A stretch of DNA of 45,378 bases, taken from IMG/VR virus record IMGVR_UViG_3300021407_000019, positions 1-45,378 of that record. One strand, 5' to 3'. The notes under the pieces were generated by a model that saw only the letters and a program-made list of their open reading frames with translations, searched no databases and had not been told where the DNA came from. How positions within the stretch are numbered: position 1 is the stretch's first letter; the number at the start of each line of letters is the position of its first letter. Made by a program: the position numbers and the translations under genes. This document shows, one piece after another, positions 19,656-28,363 of the stretch. The DNA is from a virus.

Positions 19656-21235
19656 TGCTTTACCACGACCGCGCTAGGAATCTGCTCGTCTATCCGGCCA
19701 ACCCCCGGATCGAGCAGTACGTGCCTGACGCTAAGCGCGTCAACGGCGCGTACCTCGCGGTGCCCAACACGCTGCGCAACGTGCAGCTGCTCCGCATCCT
19801 CGACATGCCGGTGCCTGGCATTATGGAGGCGTCGGGCTACGACTGGCCGATCGAGAAGGGCCGCAAGCCGCTTGCGCATCAAAAGCTGATGGCCGAGTTC
19901 ATGGTCAGCCATCCGCGGTGCTTCAACCTGTCCGACATGGGGACCATGAAGACGCTGTCTACGCTGTGGGCCGCCGACTTCATCATGCAGAAGGAGAACT
20001 GTCGTGCTGTTATCGTCGCGCCGTTGTCGATCCTTCAGCGAGTCTGGGGGGACGCAATTTTCGCCAATTTTTTGGGAAGACGTACTTACCGAATTGTGCA
20101 TGGAGACTCGTCAGCACGCCTCGCTGCTCTCGCCGAGCCCGCAGATTTTTACGTTATCAATTTCGATGGGTTGGGAGTGGGCGCCTCTACCAAGAAAAGA
20201 TTCGAGCTTAGCGGTTTATCAAAAGCTTTGTTCGAGCGAACAGACATTAAGCTTAGCATTATCGACGAGGCAAGCGCGTATCGGGACGCTCGCACAAAAC
20301 GCCATCGCATTGCTCGCCTGCTCATTGGAAAGCGAGATTACCTGTGGCAACTCACTGGAACGCCGACTTCGAATGGACCTACAGACGCTTATGGATTGGC
20401 AAAACTTTGCAACAACGCCCGAGGAGAAAGCTACAGTTCCTTCCACAACCGGACAATGATGAAAGTCTCCACGTTCAAGTGGATCCCGCGTGCCGGCGCC
20501 TACGAAGAGGCGCGCAAGCTGCTCACTCCTGCGATTAGATTCGACATTCGTGACGTCTGGGACGGCCCGCCGATGACCACGCAGCAGCGCGAGGTTGCGC
20601 TGACCGACGAACAAAAAAAGCTGATGGGCGCGTTGAAGCGTGATTTACAGATCGTCATGAAGTCGGGGCAGCCGATTACTGCGATGAACGAAGGCGCAGC
20701 GCGGCAGAAGTTCATCCAGATCAGCCTCGGTGCGGTGTACGACCAGGACCACAAGGCACACGTACTGGATGCGAGCCCGCGGATTAACGAATTGAAGACC
20801 GTCATCGACAACGCGCCTGGTAAGATTTTGTGCTTTGTGCCCTTGACGAGCGTCGTCAACTTGTTATATAAGGAGCTAAAGGACAAAGTTTCATGCGCGG
20901 TGGTCAATGGTGATGTTAGTTCAACCGAGAGAAGCCGGATATTTTCGGATTTCCAGCAGCAAGAAGACCCTCGGCTGCTTATTGCTGATCCCGGGACGAT
21001 GGCGCACGGAATTGACCTTTATGCAGCTTCGACAGTGGTTTGGTTCGGACCCACAGACAAGACTGAGCTATATCTGCAAGCTAACAAAAGAGCGCATCGG
21101 CCTGGACAGCTGCATCCGGTCACCGTCGTCCAGATCGTGAGCAACAAGCTGGAGCGCGAGATTTACCGCAGGCTGGAGAGTAACGAGAGCTTGCAGGGTG
21201 TTCTCCTGCAGGCGGTCAGGGAGGGAGCGATATGA
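19655..21235 (+). CDS. SNF2-type DNA helicase
   Basis: This 526-aa superfamily 2 helicase has LAHQ (Q76), motif I SDMGTMKTLST (residues 93-103), DEAS (204-207), TGTPTSNGP (234-242) and motif VI RAHRPGQ (from 479). Motif I has Met where GxGKT has Gly. SNF2-like phage helicases remodel forks or recombination intermediates. ATG 19655 overlaps the previous stop (TGATG). Codons at about 20010-20450 are clearly less GC-rich in third position than the rest of the gene. Confidence 0.9.
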   Translation: MLYHDRARNLLVYPANPRIEQYVPDAKRVNGAYLAVPNTLRNVQLLRILDMPVPGIMEASGYDWPIEKGRKPLAHQKLMAEFMVSHPRCFNLSDMGTMKTLSTLWAADFIMQKENCRAVIVAPLSILQRVWGDAIFANFLGRRTYRIVHGDSSARLAALAEPADFYVINFDGLGVGASTKKRFELSGLSKALFERTDIKLSIIDEASAYRDARTKRHRIARLLIGKRDYLWQLTGTPTSNGPTDAYGLAKLCNNARGESYSSFHNRTMMKVSTFKWIPRAGAYEEARKLLTPAIRFDIRDVWDGPPMTTQQREVALTDEQKKLMGALKRDLQIVMKSGQPITAMNEGAARQKFIQISLGAVYDQDHKAHVLDASPRINELKTVIDNAPGKILCFVPLTSVVNLLYKELKDKVSCAVVNGDVSSTERSRIFSDFQQQEDPRLLIADPGTMAHGIDLYAASTVVWFGPTDKTELYLQANKRAHRPGQLHPVTVVQIVSNKLEREIYRRLESNESLQGVLLQAVREGAI

Positions 21236-21405
21236 GAGTCACAGTCACGCCGGCCGAGTGCAAGCTGATCTGCTCAGCGTTCGACTACTTAACGGGCGAG
21301 CTAGAAAAGATTGAAGGCTCGCACGGTACGTTAACTAGGTGGGCTCGTAAAGAAGTCCGCGAGCAGCTTGCCGAACTCAAGACTAAATTCGAGATCACCA
21401 AATGA
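21232..21405 (+). CDS. Hypothetical 57-aa protein
   Basis: ATG 21232 overlaps the helicase TGA; 57 aa of mostly charged helix (FDYLTGELEKIEGSHG, EQLAELKTKFE). Its stop overlaps the next ATG. Nothing is known of its role. Confidence 0.6.
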   Translation: MRVTVTPAECKLICSAFDYLTGELEKIEGSHGTLTRWARKEVREQLAELKTKFEITK

Positions 21406-21788
21406 TAACCGACGCCCAACTGGTCGAGAAATATCTCGCGCTCAAGGCCAAAGTCGTCAGCATGACCGAAGCCTTCGATGCGCAGGTCAAGCCATACAAG
21501 GACGGCATGGCGACCATCGAGAACGCTTTACTCGCTTTGCTCAACGAGCGCGGTGCGGACAACACCAAGACCGAGAACGGCACGGCTTATAAGTCGACGC
21601 TGCTCAACGTCAAGGTCGTCGACCAGGCTGCGTTCCTCAAGTTTTGCACCGAGCAGGGCGGGTCGATGGAGATGCTCAATATCGGCGCGCTCAAGGAGCC
21701 GGTCAAGGAGTGGATCGAGGAGACAGGTAACCCGCCGCCGGGGGTTGAAACGTCGCAGTTTGTGCGTGTGAATGTGAGGCGCTCCTGA
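21402..21788 (+). CDS. Conserved-type phage replication-region protein
   Basis: This 128-aa protein has a long N-terminal helix (LVEKYLALKAKVVSMTEAFD), then GTAYKSTLLNVKVVDQAAFL and a C-terminal NPPPGVETSQFVRVNVRRS. This whole layout is familiar from a widespread phage family of unknown function found near recombination genes. It may be a helper of the ssDNA-binding protein next to it. Confidence 0.8.
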   Translation: MITDAQLVEKYLALKAKVVSMTEAFDAQVKPYKDGMATIENALLALLNERGADNTKTENGTAYKSTLLNVKVVDQAAFLKFCTEQGGSMEMLNIGALKEPVKEWIEETGNPPPGVETSQFVRVNVRRS

Positions 21789-21988
21789 TGAAAAGCGATC
21801 TTATAGACATCGTAGGATTCCAACAGGCGGAAACCGATAAAGCGATTCTTTTCTCAGAAACGGATGAGAAAAAGAAAGGAGTATGGCTTCCTAAAAGCCA
21901 AATTGAAATTTATCGAGACAAACACGAAGCCTATTTTGTAACCGTAACGCTGCCCGAGTGGTTAGCTAAAGATAAAGGACTCATATAA
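21788..21988 (+). CDS. Small AT-rich conserved-type protein
   Basis: This 66-aa protein has GVWLPKSQIEIYRDKHEAYF and TLPEWLAKDKGLI. The pattern WLPKSQ...PEWLAKxKGLI is familiar from phages, with no known function. Its codons are AT-richer than the neighbours. It starts on the previous stop (TGATG) and ends right before the next ATG. Confidence 0.7.
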   Translation: MKSDLIDIVGFQQAETDKAILFSETDEKKKGVWLPKSQIEIYRDKHEAYFVTVTLPEWLAKDKGLI

Positions 21989-23020
21989 ATGACGCATCTT
22001 CCAGCACACATCGCCAATCGTCAACGCAAGCCCATCCTCGCCGCCGTCTCTGCCGGCCTGGGCTCGGCCTCCCCGCCTTACGTGTCGATCAAGGGCGGCT
22101 CGTTCACGCTCATCGACGCCAATGGCGAGCAGGAGCCGATCGACTCCAAGTTCCTCGACTGCGTCATCTTCGACGTCAACGAGACGGTCGCCATCCAGCG
22201 CGTGTACTGGGGCAAGGACCGCCCGTTCGATCCCAACTCCGACACCTACCAGGCGCCGGTCTGCTTCTCGGATAACGGCGTCGGCGCTTCGGTGAACGCC
22301 CAACAGCCGCAGTCGAGCTCGTGTCAGACCTGCCCGCAGAACGTCTGGGGCTCGGCCACGTCGCGGGTGAGCGGCAAGGCGACCAAGGCGTGCGGCCAGA
22401 TCAAGAAGATCGTCGTGCTGGTATCAGGGTACGACATGCCGTTCCTGCTGCGCGTGCCGGTGATGAGCCACGACAACCTGCGGGTCTACGGCGACAAGTT
22501 CAAGGGCCAGCAGTTCGACGTGTCCGACATCTACACGCGCATCTCGTTCGTCCATGGCCAAGTGGGGCAGCTCGACTTCAACCCGATCCCCAGCAACGCG
22601 CCGTGGGTCAGCGAAGCCGACGCCAAGAAGATCGACGACTTCCTTGCCCGCAAGGTCACCGACGCGCTGGTTGGCCGCGGCGACACACCGGTCCAAGGGC
22701 AGATCGCGACGCAGCCTGCAGCCGTTCAGAACCTTGCCTACCAGCAACCCGCTGTCGCGCAGCCACAGGCGCAGCCGGTGCCGCAACAATCCGTGTTCGG
22801 TACGGCTCCCGCTGAAGCTGCCAAGCCTAAGCGCACCCGCAAGGCTGCAGAGCCCGCGCAAGCGCAGCCTGACGACAACATCCCGCCGTTCCTGCGCCGG
22901 CAAGCCGAAACAGTACAGGCTACACCGACGCAGAAGAACACAGGCATCGTCAACGATGCGCCGCCGCCGAACGACGAGCTGCAGGCGGCGCTCAATAACG
23001 TGTTCGGGTTGCCGACATGA
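21989..23020 (+). CDS. Putative ssDNA-binding replication protein
   Basis: The 343-aa product has a folded first 215 residues and a disordered Gln/Ala/Pro-rich tail. The folded part has APVCFSDNGVGAS, CQTCPQNVWGS and KACGQIKKIVVL, with three Cys that could bind zinc, and a beta-rich remainder. This pattern occurs in phage proteins near replication genes, and the disordered tail recalls SSB-like proteins. The ssDNA-binding role is inferred from architecture and place between helicase and primase genes. Confidence 0.7.
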   Translation: MTHLPAHIANRQRKPILAAVSAGLGSASPPYVSIKGGSFTLIDANGEQEPIDSKFLDCVIFDVNETVAIQRVYWGKDRPFDPNSDTYQAPVCFSDNGVGASVNAQQPQSSSCQTCPQNVWGSATSRVSGKATKACGQIKKIVVLVSGYDMPFLLRVPVMSHDNLRVYGDKFKGQQFDVSDIYTRISFVHGQVGQLDFNPIPSNAPWVSEADAKKIDDFLARKVTDALVGRGDTPVQGQIATQPAAVQNLAYQQPAVAQPQAQPVPQQSVFGTAPAEAAKPKRTRKAAEPAQAQPDDNIPPFLRRQAETVQATPTQKNTGIVNDAPPPNDELQAALNNVFGLPT

Positions 23021-23157
23021 TAACGGCCATGATCTTGTATGAGGTATTTGTTGAAGGCACACCGGCACATATTGTCGGGCTGTTTTGGGTGCTCGGCCCC
23101 TGCCTTGACATTTGTTTTGTCGGCTACCTCTTCGCAAAGGTACGAGAATCAAAATGA
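23017..23157 (+). CDS. 46-aa membrane protein
   Basis: ATG 23017 overlaps the previous TGA. It gives MITAMILYEVFVEGTPAHIV then GLFWVLGPCLDICFVGYLFA and a charged end: one or two short membrane segments. The stop overlaps the next ATG. Confidence 0.5.
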   Translation: MITAMILYEVFVEGTPAHIVGLFWVLGPCLDICFVGYLFAKVRESK

Positions 23158-23486
23158 CAACGCCTTCGTTCCAAGCCCGGCTCGAACGAGCAAAGAAAGA
23201 TGGTAGGCTCTCCACGTCGGACTTGTCAATTTGGTTCGGCCGGTCCTACCATACGATCCGAGGCTGGCTTGTGCCTCGTGCCGATCGTGCCCGAAAGCAG
23301 GGGTACGAACCCTGGGGTCCGCAAGCCGACGCCGCGTACCGTTCTCTTGCATTGCTTGAAGATCACATCAGACGAAAGCGCGGGTTTCCCGTGCCGCTAG
23401 AGTTGTCGCCAGTCGAGCGTCAGATCCACGTCAAGCGAGTGCGTCATGGCCTCAACGGCAGACTTCCTAAAACACGTTCTGCCTGA
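23154..23486 (+). CDS. Putative helix-turn-helix protein
   Basis: This 110-aa basic protein has RLSTSDLSIWFGRSYHTIRG (about 17-36), a helix-turn-helix-like segment, then helical regions. It overlaps the primase start by 41 bases. A role in loading the primase at the origin or as regulator is possible but unproven. Confidence 0.65.
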   Translation: MTTPSFQARLERAKKDGRLSTSDLSIWFGRSYHTIRGWLVPRADRARKQGYEPWGPQADAAYRSLALLEDHIRRKRGFPVPLELSPVERQIHVKRVRHGLNGRLPKTRSA

Positions 23487-26274
23487 AGAGGGTCGCTATG
23501 GAGTCTTTGTCCTCAATACAAAAAGACATCGGTGGTTTGATCGAATCGCTGAAACAGCTGATTATTGTCTTTCTGAAGATGGAGCCGGACGAACTGTATT
23601 TTTCGCGTGTGCAACGTTTAATGCTGATGGCCATAGAACTCAAGAAAATGCGCGAGGAGTTCGAAGCTTCTGGCTCGACATCGACGCAGGACCCGAAGCA
23701 GTAAAGAAAAATCCGAAAGCCTACACCGATGCCGTTCAAGCTTACCAAGCAGTCGTATCTTTTTGTGGAGCAGCACGACTCCCTGCCCCAACCTATGTTG
23801 CTTCAGGTACGGGTTTACATTGTTATTGGCCGCTGGTGTCTACTCTGGACCCGGCCACTTGGAAACGGTACGCGGAGGGACTTAAGCGCCTGTGTGTACA
23901 ACACGGCCTTCAAGCAGGCCCAGAGCGCACCGCCGACATCGCCTCAATTCTCCGGCCTCCCGGCACCCATCACCGAAAAGGAATACCGCGACTCGTTGAG
24001 TGTGGCGAGCTTGTCGGACCTTACGAACTTGCGCAACTCTGGGAGCCTTTAAGTGAGCAAAGACCCGTACAGCAACAGCGATCTCAACAGGATGTGCCAC
24101 GCCTTGCAGGAGCGCTTGCAGCTATCTACGAGGATGAGCCAAGATCTGGCGAACTTATCGCGGGAACTTGCGCTCAAGTTAGAGCTTTGCGCGATAGTCA
24201 TGGAAACGTGCCTGAGCCAATCTGGTACGGAGTTCTTGGAGTCCTCGCTTACTGCGACGATGGCGAGCGACTGGCGCACACCTGGTCCGAAGGATACGAA
24301 GGCTACACTTACGAAGAAACTCAATCACGCCTTGACCGAACTCAGAATCTCTCGGGAGCAACAACCTGCGAACGATTCGCAGGACTCAATCCCGAGCCTT
24401 GCCGAAGCTGTCCGCATTTTGGACGAATCAAATCGCCGATCAGCTTGGGGCGAGACGCGCGAGATACAGCACAAGCCGGCACAGCAACGAATATTTTTGG
24501 CGAAAAAACTGAAACGAAAGCGGAAAAAGACCTAGACCTCCCCGACCTACCCCATGACTTTTTCTGGAGAAACGACGGTGCGCTCATTACTAAAACAGGG
24601 ACTGGTGGCGGCGATGTTGACATCGTTATTTCTCGCTACCCTATTTTCCTCTCCAGCGTCCAAACAGGAGAAGTCCGAGGGGAATTTAACCTTATCTTTC
24701 AACAGAGATTGCCAGTTAGGGGTTGGATGGAGATCAATCTCTCCGCTAGCACAGTATTTGGTCATGGGGCTGGGGCCGAACTCGCAGCGAGAGGCGCAAA
24801 CATTCATGAACAAACCCATTTCTTGCGCTACTGTCGAAGCGCGATTGATATGTTCTACGGAAGCAATTCCTTGTCCATGAGATATGACCAGTTCGGATGG
24901 AAGGACGACGACCATGCCTTCCTGTTCGGCCTCGACCTTTACAACGGTGTCGGGGTCAAACGTGTCATGGGCAACGACGAAATTCAAATCAGATGCAAAG
25001 AGGACTGGGTCGGTCCTTGCAAGGGAGGCGACATTGAAGGATGGAAACAAAGTATTAACGCTTTATTCGCGTCTGGATGCGAACCTCAATCAGTTGTTCT
25101 CCTTGCCAGCTTCGCAGCTCCTCTTATGCGCTTCCAAGAACGCGACGAAGGCGGAGCTATTATCCATCTTGTCACTCGCGAGTCAGGTACGGGTAAGTCT
25201 ACTGCGCTTATTGGAGCAGCTTCAGTCTGGGGCCGCCGTGAGGGACTTGGACTCACGAACGAAGACACAAAGGTCAGCAAAGCGCTTACGCTCGGCGCGC
25301 TCGGCAACCTCCCGGTCATCTACGACGAAATATCGATCCGCGACCCTGAGGCGATCAAAGCGTTCGTCCTGAACTTCACCAACGGTCGCGACAAGATGCG
25401 CGCCACGCGCGGCGGCGAGATCAAGCACACGGCGTCGACCTGGCAGACCATCCTGATCTCGGCCGCCAACACGTCACTGGTCGATGTTCTCTCGGCGCAG
25501 GGCTCGCCCGAGGCACCGGCCATGCGCATCCTTGAGTTCGGCCTAAGTCTCCCCGACGAGCTCAAGCATGTGCAAGGCGACAAGCTGCGCAAGGCGTTGC
25601 GCGCCAACTCGGGCTATGCCGGGCAGGCGTTCCTCAACTGGCTGATGCAGCCGGGCAATCTTGCTTGGACCAAGGCGACACTGGAGACAGTCACGCAGCA
25701 GACTTGGACCAAGACCGGATTTCGTTCCGAGCATCGGTTTTGGGTTCGCACCATTGCCGCGGTCGCCGTAGCCGGCGTTATCGTCAAGAAGCTTGGCCTT
25801 GTCGAGTTCTCGGTCGAGCGCATCATGAACTGGCTGTTCGAGCAGCCGCAGTTCGTTGTCGGATCCGCAGTTGCCAAGGCCGACTGGGCGTTGCCGGCGC
25901 TCGCCGAATTCCTCAACGAGTCGATCGGCAACGCGCTGGTCATGCCGCGCGCCTGGGTGCCCGGCGAGACGGCACGGCCGTTACAAGAGCCGCGATACAA
26001 ACTGACAGTGCGATATGAGCTGCAGCCACGACGGTTGCTAATCTCGACTTCGGCGCTGCGGGAATATTTGATAAAGAAAGAGCTCAGCTACCGCGAGTTT
26101 ATTTCGGTACTTGAGCAAGCCAAGGTCATTACGCGCAAGCAGATGCAGGCTACGCTAGGCGCCGGCACCGAGATCCCCGGTGGACAGGTGTGGTGCGTCG
26201 AGATCAACGCTGGACATGAGGCAGTGGTCGGTGTGTTACCGGTAGCAAAAGACAACGTGGTAGCTATGCGATAG
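23446..26274 (+). CDS. Primase-polymerase / helicase fusion
   Basis: This 942-aa protein has an N-terminal archaeo-eukaryotic-type primase (prim-pol) domain: FWLDID with D78 and D80, then SGTGLHCYW (120-128; His125). A Cys cluster (CRSCPHFG and nearby C) sits at about residue 320. The C-terminal half is a DUF927-like ATPase/helicase with Walker A ESGTGKST (579-586) and YDE (626-628). It should prime and unwind at the fork, so the phage has its own replisome core with the family A polymerase. The first 1.9 kb shows lower third-position GC. It ends in TAG, overlapping tail-to-tail with the opposite-strand gene by 11 bases. Confidence 0.9.
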   Translation: MASTADFLKHVLPEEGRYGVFVLNTKRHRWFDRIAETADYCLSEDGAGRTVFFACATFNADGHRTQENARGVRSFWLDIDAGPEAVKKNPKAYTDAVQAYQAVVSFCGAARLPAPTYVASGTGLHCYWPLVSTLDPATWKRYAEGLKRLCVQHGLQAGPERTADIASILRPPGTHHRKGIPRLVECGELVGPYELAQLWEPLSEQRPVQQQRSQQDVPRLAGALAAIYEDEPRSGELIAGTCAQVRALRDSHGNVPEPIWYGVLGVLAYCDDGERLAHTWSEGYEGYTYEETQSRLDRTQNLSGATTCERFAGLNPEPCRSCPHFGRIKSPISLGRDARDTAQAGTATNIFGEKTETKAEKDLDLPDLPHDFFWRNDGALITKTGTGGGDVDIVISRYPIFLSSVQTGEVRGEFNLIFQQRLPVRGWMEINLSASTVFGHGAGAELAARGANIHEQTHFLRYCRSAIDMFYGSNSLSMRYDQFGWKDDDHAFLFGLDLYNGVGVKRVMGNDEIQIRCKEDWVGPCKGGDIEGWKQSINALFASGCEPQSVVLLASFAAPLMRFQERDEGGAIIHLVTRESGTGKSTALIGAASVWGRREGLGLTNEDTKVSKALTLGALGNLPVIYDEISIRDPEAIKAFVLNFTNGRDKMRATRGGEIKHTASTWQTILISAANTSLVDVLSAQGSPEAPAMRILEFGLSLPDELKHVQGDKLRKALRANSGYAGQAFLNWLMQPGNLAWTKATLETVTQQTWTKTGFRSEHRFWVRTIAAVAVAGVIVKKLGLVEFSVERIMNWLFEQPQFVVGSAVAKADWALPALAEFLNESIGNALVMPRAWVPGETARPLQEPRYKLTVRYELQPRRLLISTSALREYLIKKELSYREFISVLEQAKVITRKQMQATLGAGTEIPGGQVWCVEINAGHEAVVGVLPVAKDNVVAMR

Positions 26275-26620
26275 CCTCAAGCAACTTCGCTGGCAACCGC
26301 TTTTCTTCCGCAGCAATCAGCGCCAACAACTCAGGCAATTTATCGAATCGCTTCTGCCGGAATTTTTCCTCGCTCACCCGCAAGCTGGCGTTGATCGCCG
26401 AGTTGATGATCGAGCACTTGGCGCGAACAATAATGCCAAATTGCTCTTTATTGTAGATCGGATCGTCTTCGCGCATTTCGAGGATACGCTTGGCTTCGCT
26501 CAGCGACAGGTCGGTGACATCGTCTAAGGCTCTTGCGAGTAGCGAAGGTTCGTCGCGTAACCTTGCTTCTGGATTATCGGAAGTTGTTTGCGGAGCTTCA
26601 ATCCTATGTCGTTCCTCCAC
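26264..26620 (-). CDS. Hypothetical protein at end of right late block
   Basis: The credible part is the last 100 residues: LSLSEAKRILEMREDDPIYN, IIVRAKCSIINSAINASLRV, then KFRQKRFDKLPELLALIAAE. It is helical, and the layout recalls some small terminase subunits; this is low confidence. No ATG is in frame; GTG 26620 is the nearest normal start, inside the ATP-grasp gene, so the start is uncertain. The stop meets the primase stop tail-to-tail. Confidence 0.55.
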   Translation of the reverse strand: MEERHRIEAPQTTSDNPEARLRDEPSLLARALDDVTDLSLSEAKRILEMREDDPIYNKEQFGIIVRAKCSIINSAINASLRVSEEKFRQKRFDKLPELLALIAAEEKRLPAKLLEAIA

Positions 26621-27855
26621 ATTGGGGAGCAGGGCGGAGTCAAGCGATTCAAGCGACGGTAAGTTGTCAAAGCGGCGTCCTTCACCGTATCCGCTACTGC
26701 CGTCATTACCAGCACGTAGTCCCCCGCCGTCACTGGCTGCAACGTATTGATGATTTTGCCCTCCACCGCTAGCGGCGCCATCTGCATCGCCATCTCGCAG
26801 GGATGGACGTGCTTCCACAAAGAGTCCTTGAGCCCATAGATCGGTATCCCCGACGTCTCCTTCCCCGTCGCTTTCGAATAGGGATAGTCCGGTATCGACA
26901 TGACGACGCCGCACGCGACCTTGTCCATGAGGAGGCTTCGCGAGTCTCGCCCAGAAGCCAGATCCATCAGCCATTGCGCGACGTCTCCTTGACACAGTGC
27001 GACCTGCAGGTTGAACGCCGGCCAGCCGAGACGCGTGGTAAACTCAAGCGGCCAGGGGTGTCCCTGTTCGTCGATGATACAATTAACGTCGATGTCGCCG
27101 CAATAGTTGGCTTTTTCAAGCTGCGTGGTGAGCGGGAGCAGAACCTTGCGCGCGAGCTTGGACTGCTTGACGTAGCGCGAGATAGTGCCCTGCTCGCCGG
27201 TCGCCGGACCCATATCTCCGGTCATCAGCTTCTTGAACTCGAAATTCTCCTCAAAGCCTTCATTCCAGCCGCCGGGGCCGAACCATCCGGCGACGCCCAT
27301 TTCTACTCCTTTGACGAACTTTTGCAGGATAAAGGGGGTCTTGAGCTTACCGAGCTTTTTCCATCGTTCGAGCATATAGACCATGTCATCAGGACCGGAT
27401 GATACATAGGATAAAGACTTATCCGCCTCGAACCCCCCAGTAGGCTTAGAGACGAACCGACCCATTGTCCGTTTGACGTAAGCAATTGCTGCATCATAGT
27501 CGCTGAACTCCGTCACCGGCAGGACCGAGATGCCTGCCTTCTTGAAGACTGTCTGACCGACCTGCCGGTCGATCTCCCATGCCGACGTCTCCTTGGTCGA
27601 GCCGATGACCAAGCCGCCAGCGGCGCGGTGGCGGTCGAGGTCCTGCAGGTACATGGCGTTGTCGCAACAGACGACAAGGTTCGACCAGCGCAGCCACTCG
27701 CGCGGGTCCGGGACGACAGTGACGAAGCCCCTGCCACGGAGAGTGTTCTTCTCGGTCGGCTTGATGGCGAGCTTGACCTCATGACCGGCCTGCTGGGCGC
27801 GGAGCGCGAGGTCGAGGCCGACCGAGCCTTCTGGGTCTATGACGAGGAGGCGCAT
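26524..27855 (-). CDS. PurD-like ATP-grasp ligase
   Basis: This 443-aa protein follows glycinamide ribonucleotide synthetase (PurD) along its length: Rossmann-like start MRLLVIDPEGSVGLDLALRA, ATP-grasp region FVSKPTGGF and FILQKFVKGVEMGVAG, TGDMGPATGEQGT (212-224; TGGMG in PurD), PLEFTTRLGWPAF (269-281; EFNxRxGxPE in PurD) and a C-terminus with ALTTYRRL and WRNDIG. The Mg-site Asn of EFN is Thr here. PurD joins glycine to phosphoribosylamine with ATP. Here the acceptor may differ, for example a nucleotide or protein. It overlaps the YkgJ-type gene by 19 bases and ends in TAG. Confidence 0.85.
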   Translation of the reverse strand: MRLLVIDPEGSVGLDLALRAQQAGHEVKLAIKPTEKNTLRGRGFVTVVPDPREWLRWSNLVVCCDNAMYLQDLDRHRAAGGLVIGSTKETSAWEIDRQVGQTVFKKAGISVLPVTEFSDYDAAIAYVKRTMGRFVSKPTGGFEADKSLSYVSSGPDDMVYMLERWKKLGKLKTPFILQKFVKGVEMGVAGWFGPGGWNEGFEENFEFKKLMTGDMGPATGEQGTISRYVKQSKLARKVLLPLTTQLEKANYCGDIDVNCIIDEQGHPWPLEFTTRLGWPAFNLQVALCQGDVAQWLMDLASGRDSRSLLMDKVACGVVMSIPDYPYSKATGKETSGIPIYGLKDSLWKHVHPCEMAMQMAPLAVEGKIINTLQPVTAGDYVLVMTAVADTVKDAALTTYRRLNRLTPPCSPMWRNDIGLKLRKQLPIIQKQGYATNLRYSQEP

Positions 27856-28193
27856 CGTGCCCGAGCCGCTTCCATTATTTTAGGGTAGCGTTTGTCTCCG
27901 TGTAAAATTTTGTCGGGGTCTTGAAGCCAGTCGCGACAATCAAATTCACGACACATTTTAGGACGACGTTCGTAGATTGAGCATTTACCATTCGCCAAAT
28001 AAAAACACTCTCCGTCTTTTATGGGTAGTTCATATCCGATGCTGCGCTCTAGCGGATTATCCTTATGTCCTACCCAAACACGAGAAAGTGTCGGGTAGTT
28101 ATCAGGGTTATCGTCCGCAGTTAAGCGCACACTGAAACCTGAACGGCAGCAAAGATTGCAGCCGTTGCACGGTACGCTGCGATCTTCAATCAC
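27837..28193 (-). CDS. YkgJ-type CxxCxxCC cysteine-cluster protein
   Basis: This 118-aa protein has CNGCNLCC (C9, C12, C15, C16), then GECFYLANGKCSIYERRP (C63, C71) and MCREFDC (C81, C86): eight Cys in the family layout. Such proteins bind zinc or an Fe-S cluster; their reactions are largely unknown. Start GTG 28193 overlaps the stop of the 53-aa gene. The end overlaps the PurD-like gene, which suggests one functional pair. Confidence 0.88.
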   Translation of the reverse strand: MIEDRSVPCNGCNLCCRSGFSVRLTADDNPDNYPTLSRVWVGHKDNPLERSIGYELPIKDGECFYLANGKCSIYERRPKMCREFDCRDWLQDPDKILHGDKRYPKIMEAARARCASSS

Positions 28194-28351
28194 ACGCTCG
28201 CCTTCGCCAACCGCTTGTCTCGCGCTTTGACCGCCCGCGGGTTGCCCATGGTCTTGGTATCCGCCATGGTGTCGGCCTGCTTGAACGGGCCGGTCAGGGA
28301 CTTCGGCATCGACTTCTTGCTCTTGGCTTTCATTTTGCTACCGCGTGCCAT
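28190..28351 (-). CDS. 53-aa highly basic protein
   Basis: ATG 28351 with AAAGGAG upstream gives 53 aa (MARGSKMKAKSKKSMPKSLT and on), with about 16 Lys/Arg. Small basic proteins like this occur near virion genes and may bind DNA. The stop overlaps the GTG start of the cysteine-cluster gene. Confidence 0.65.
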   Translation of the reverse strand: MARGSKMKAKSKKSMPKSLTGPFKQADTMADTKTMGNPRAVKARDKRLAKASV

Positions 28352-28363
28352 GTTTTACTCCTT

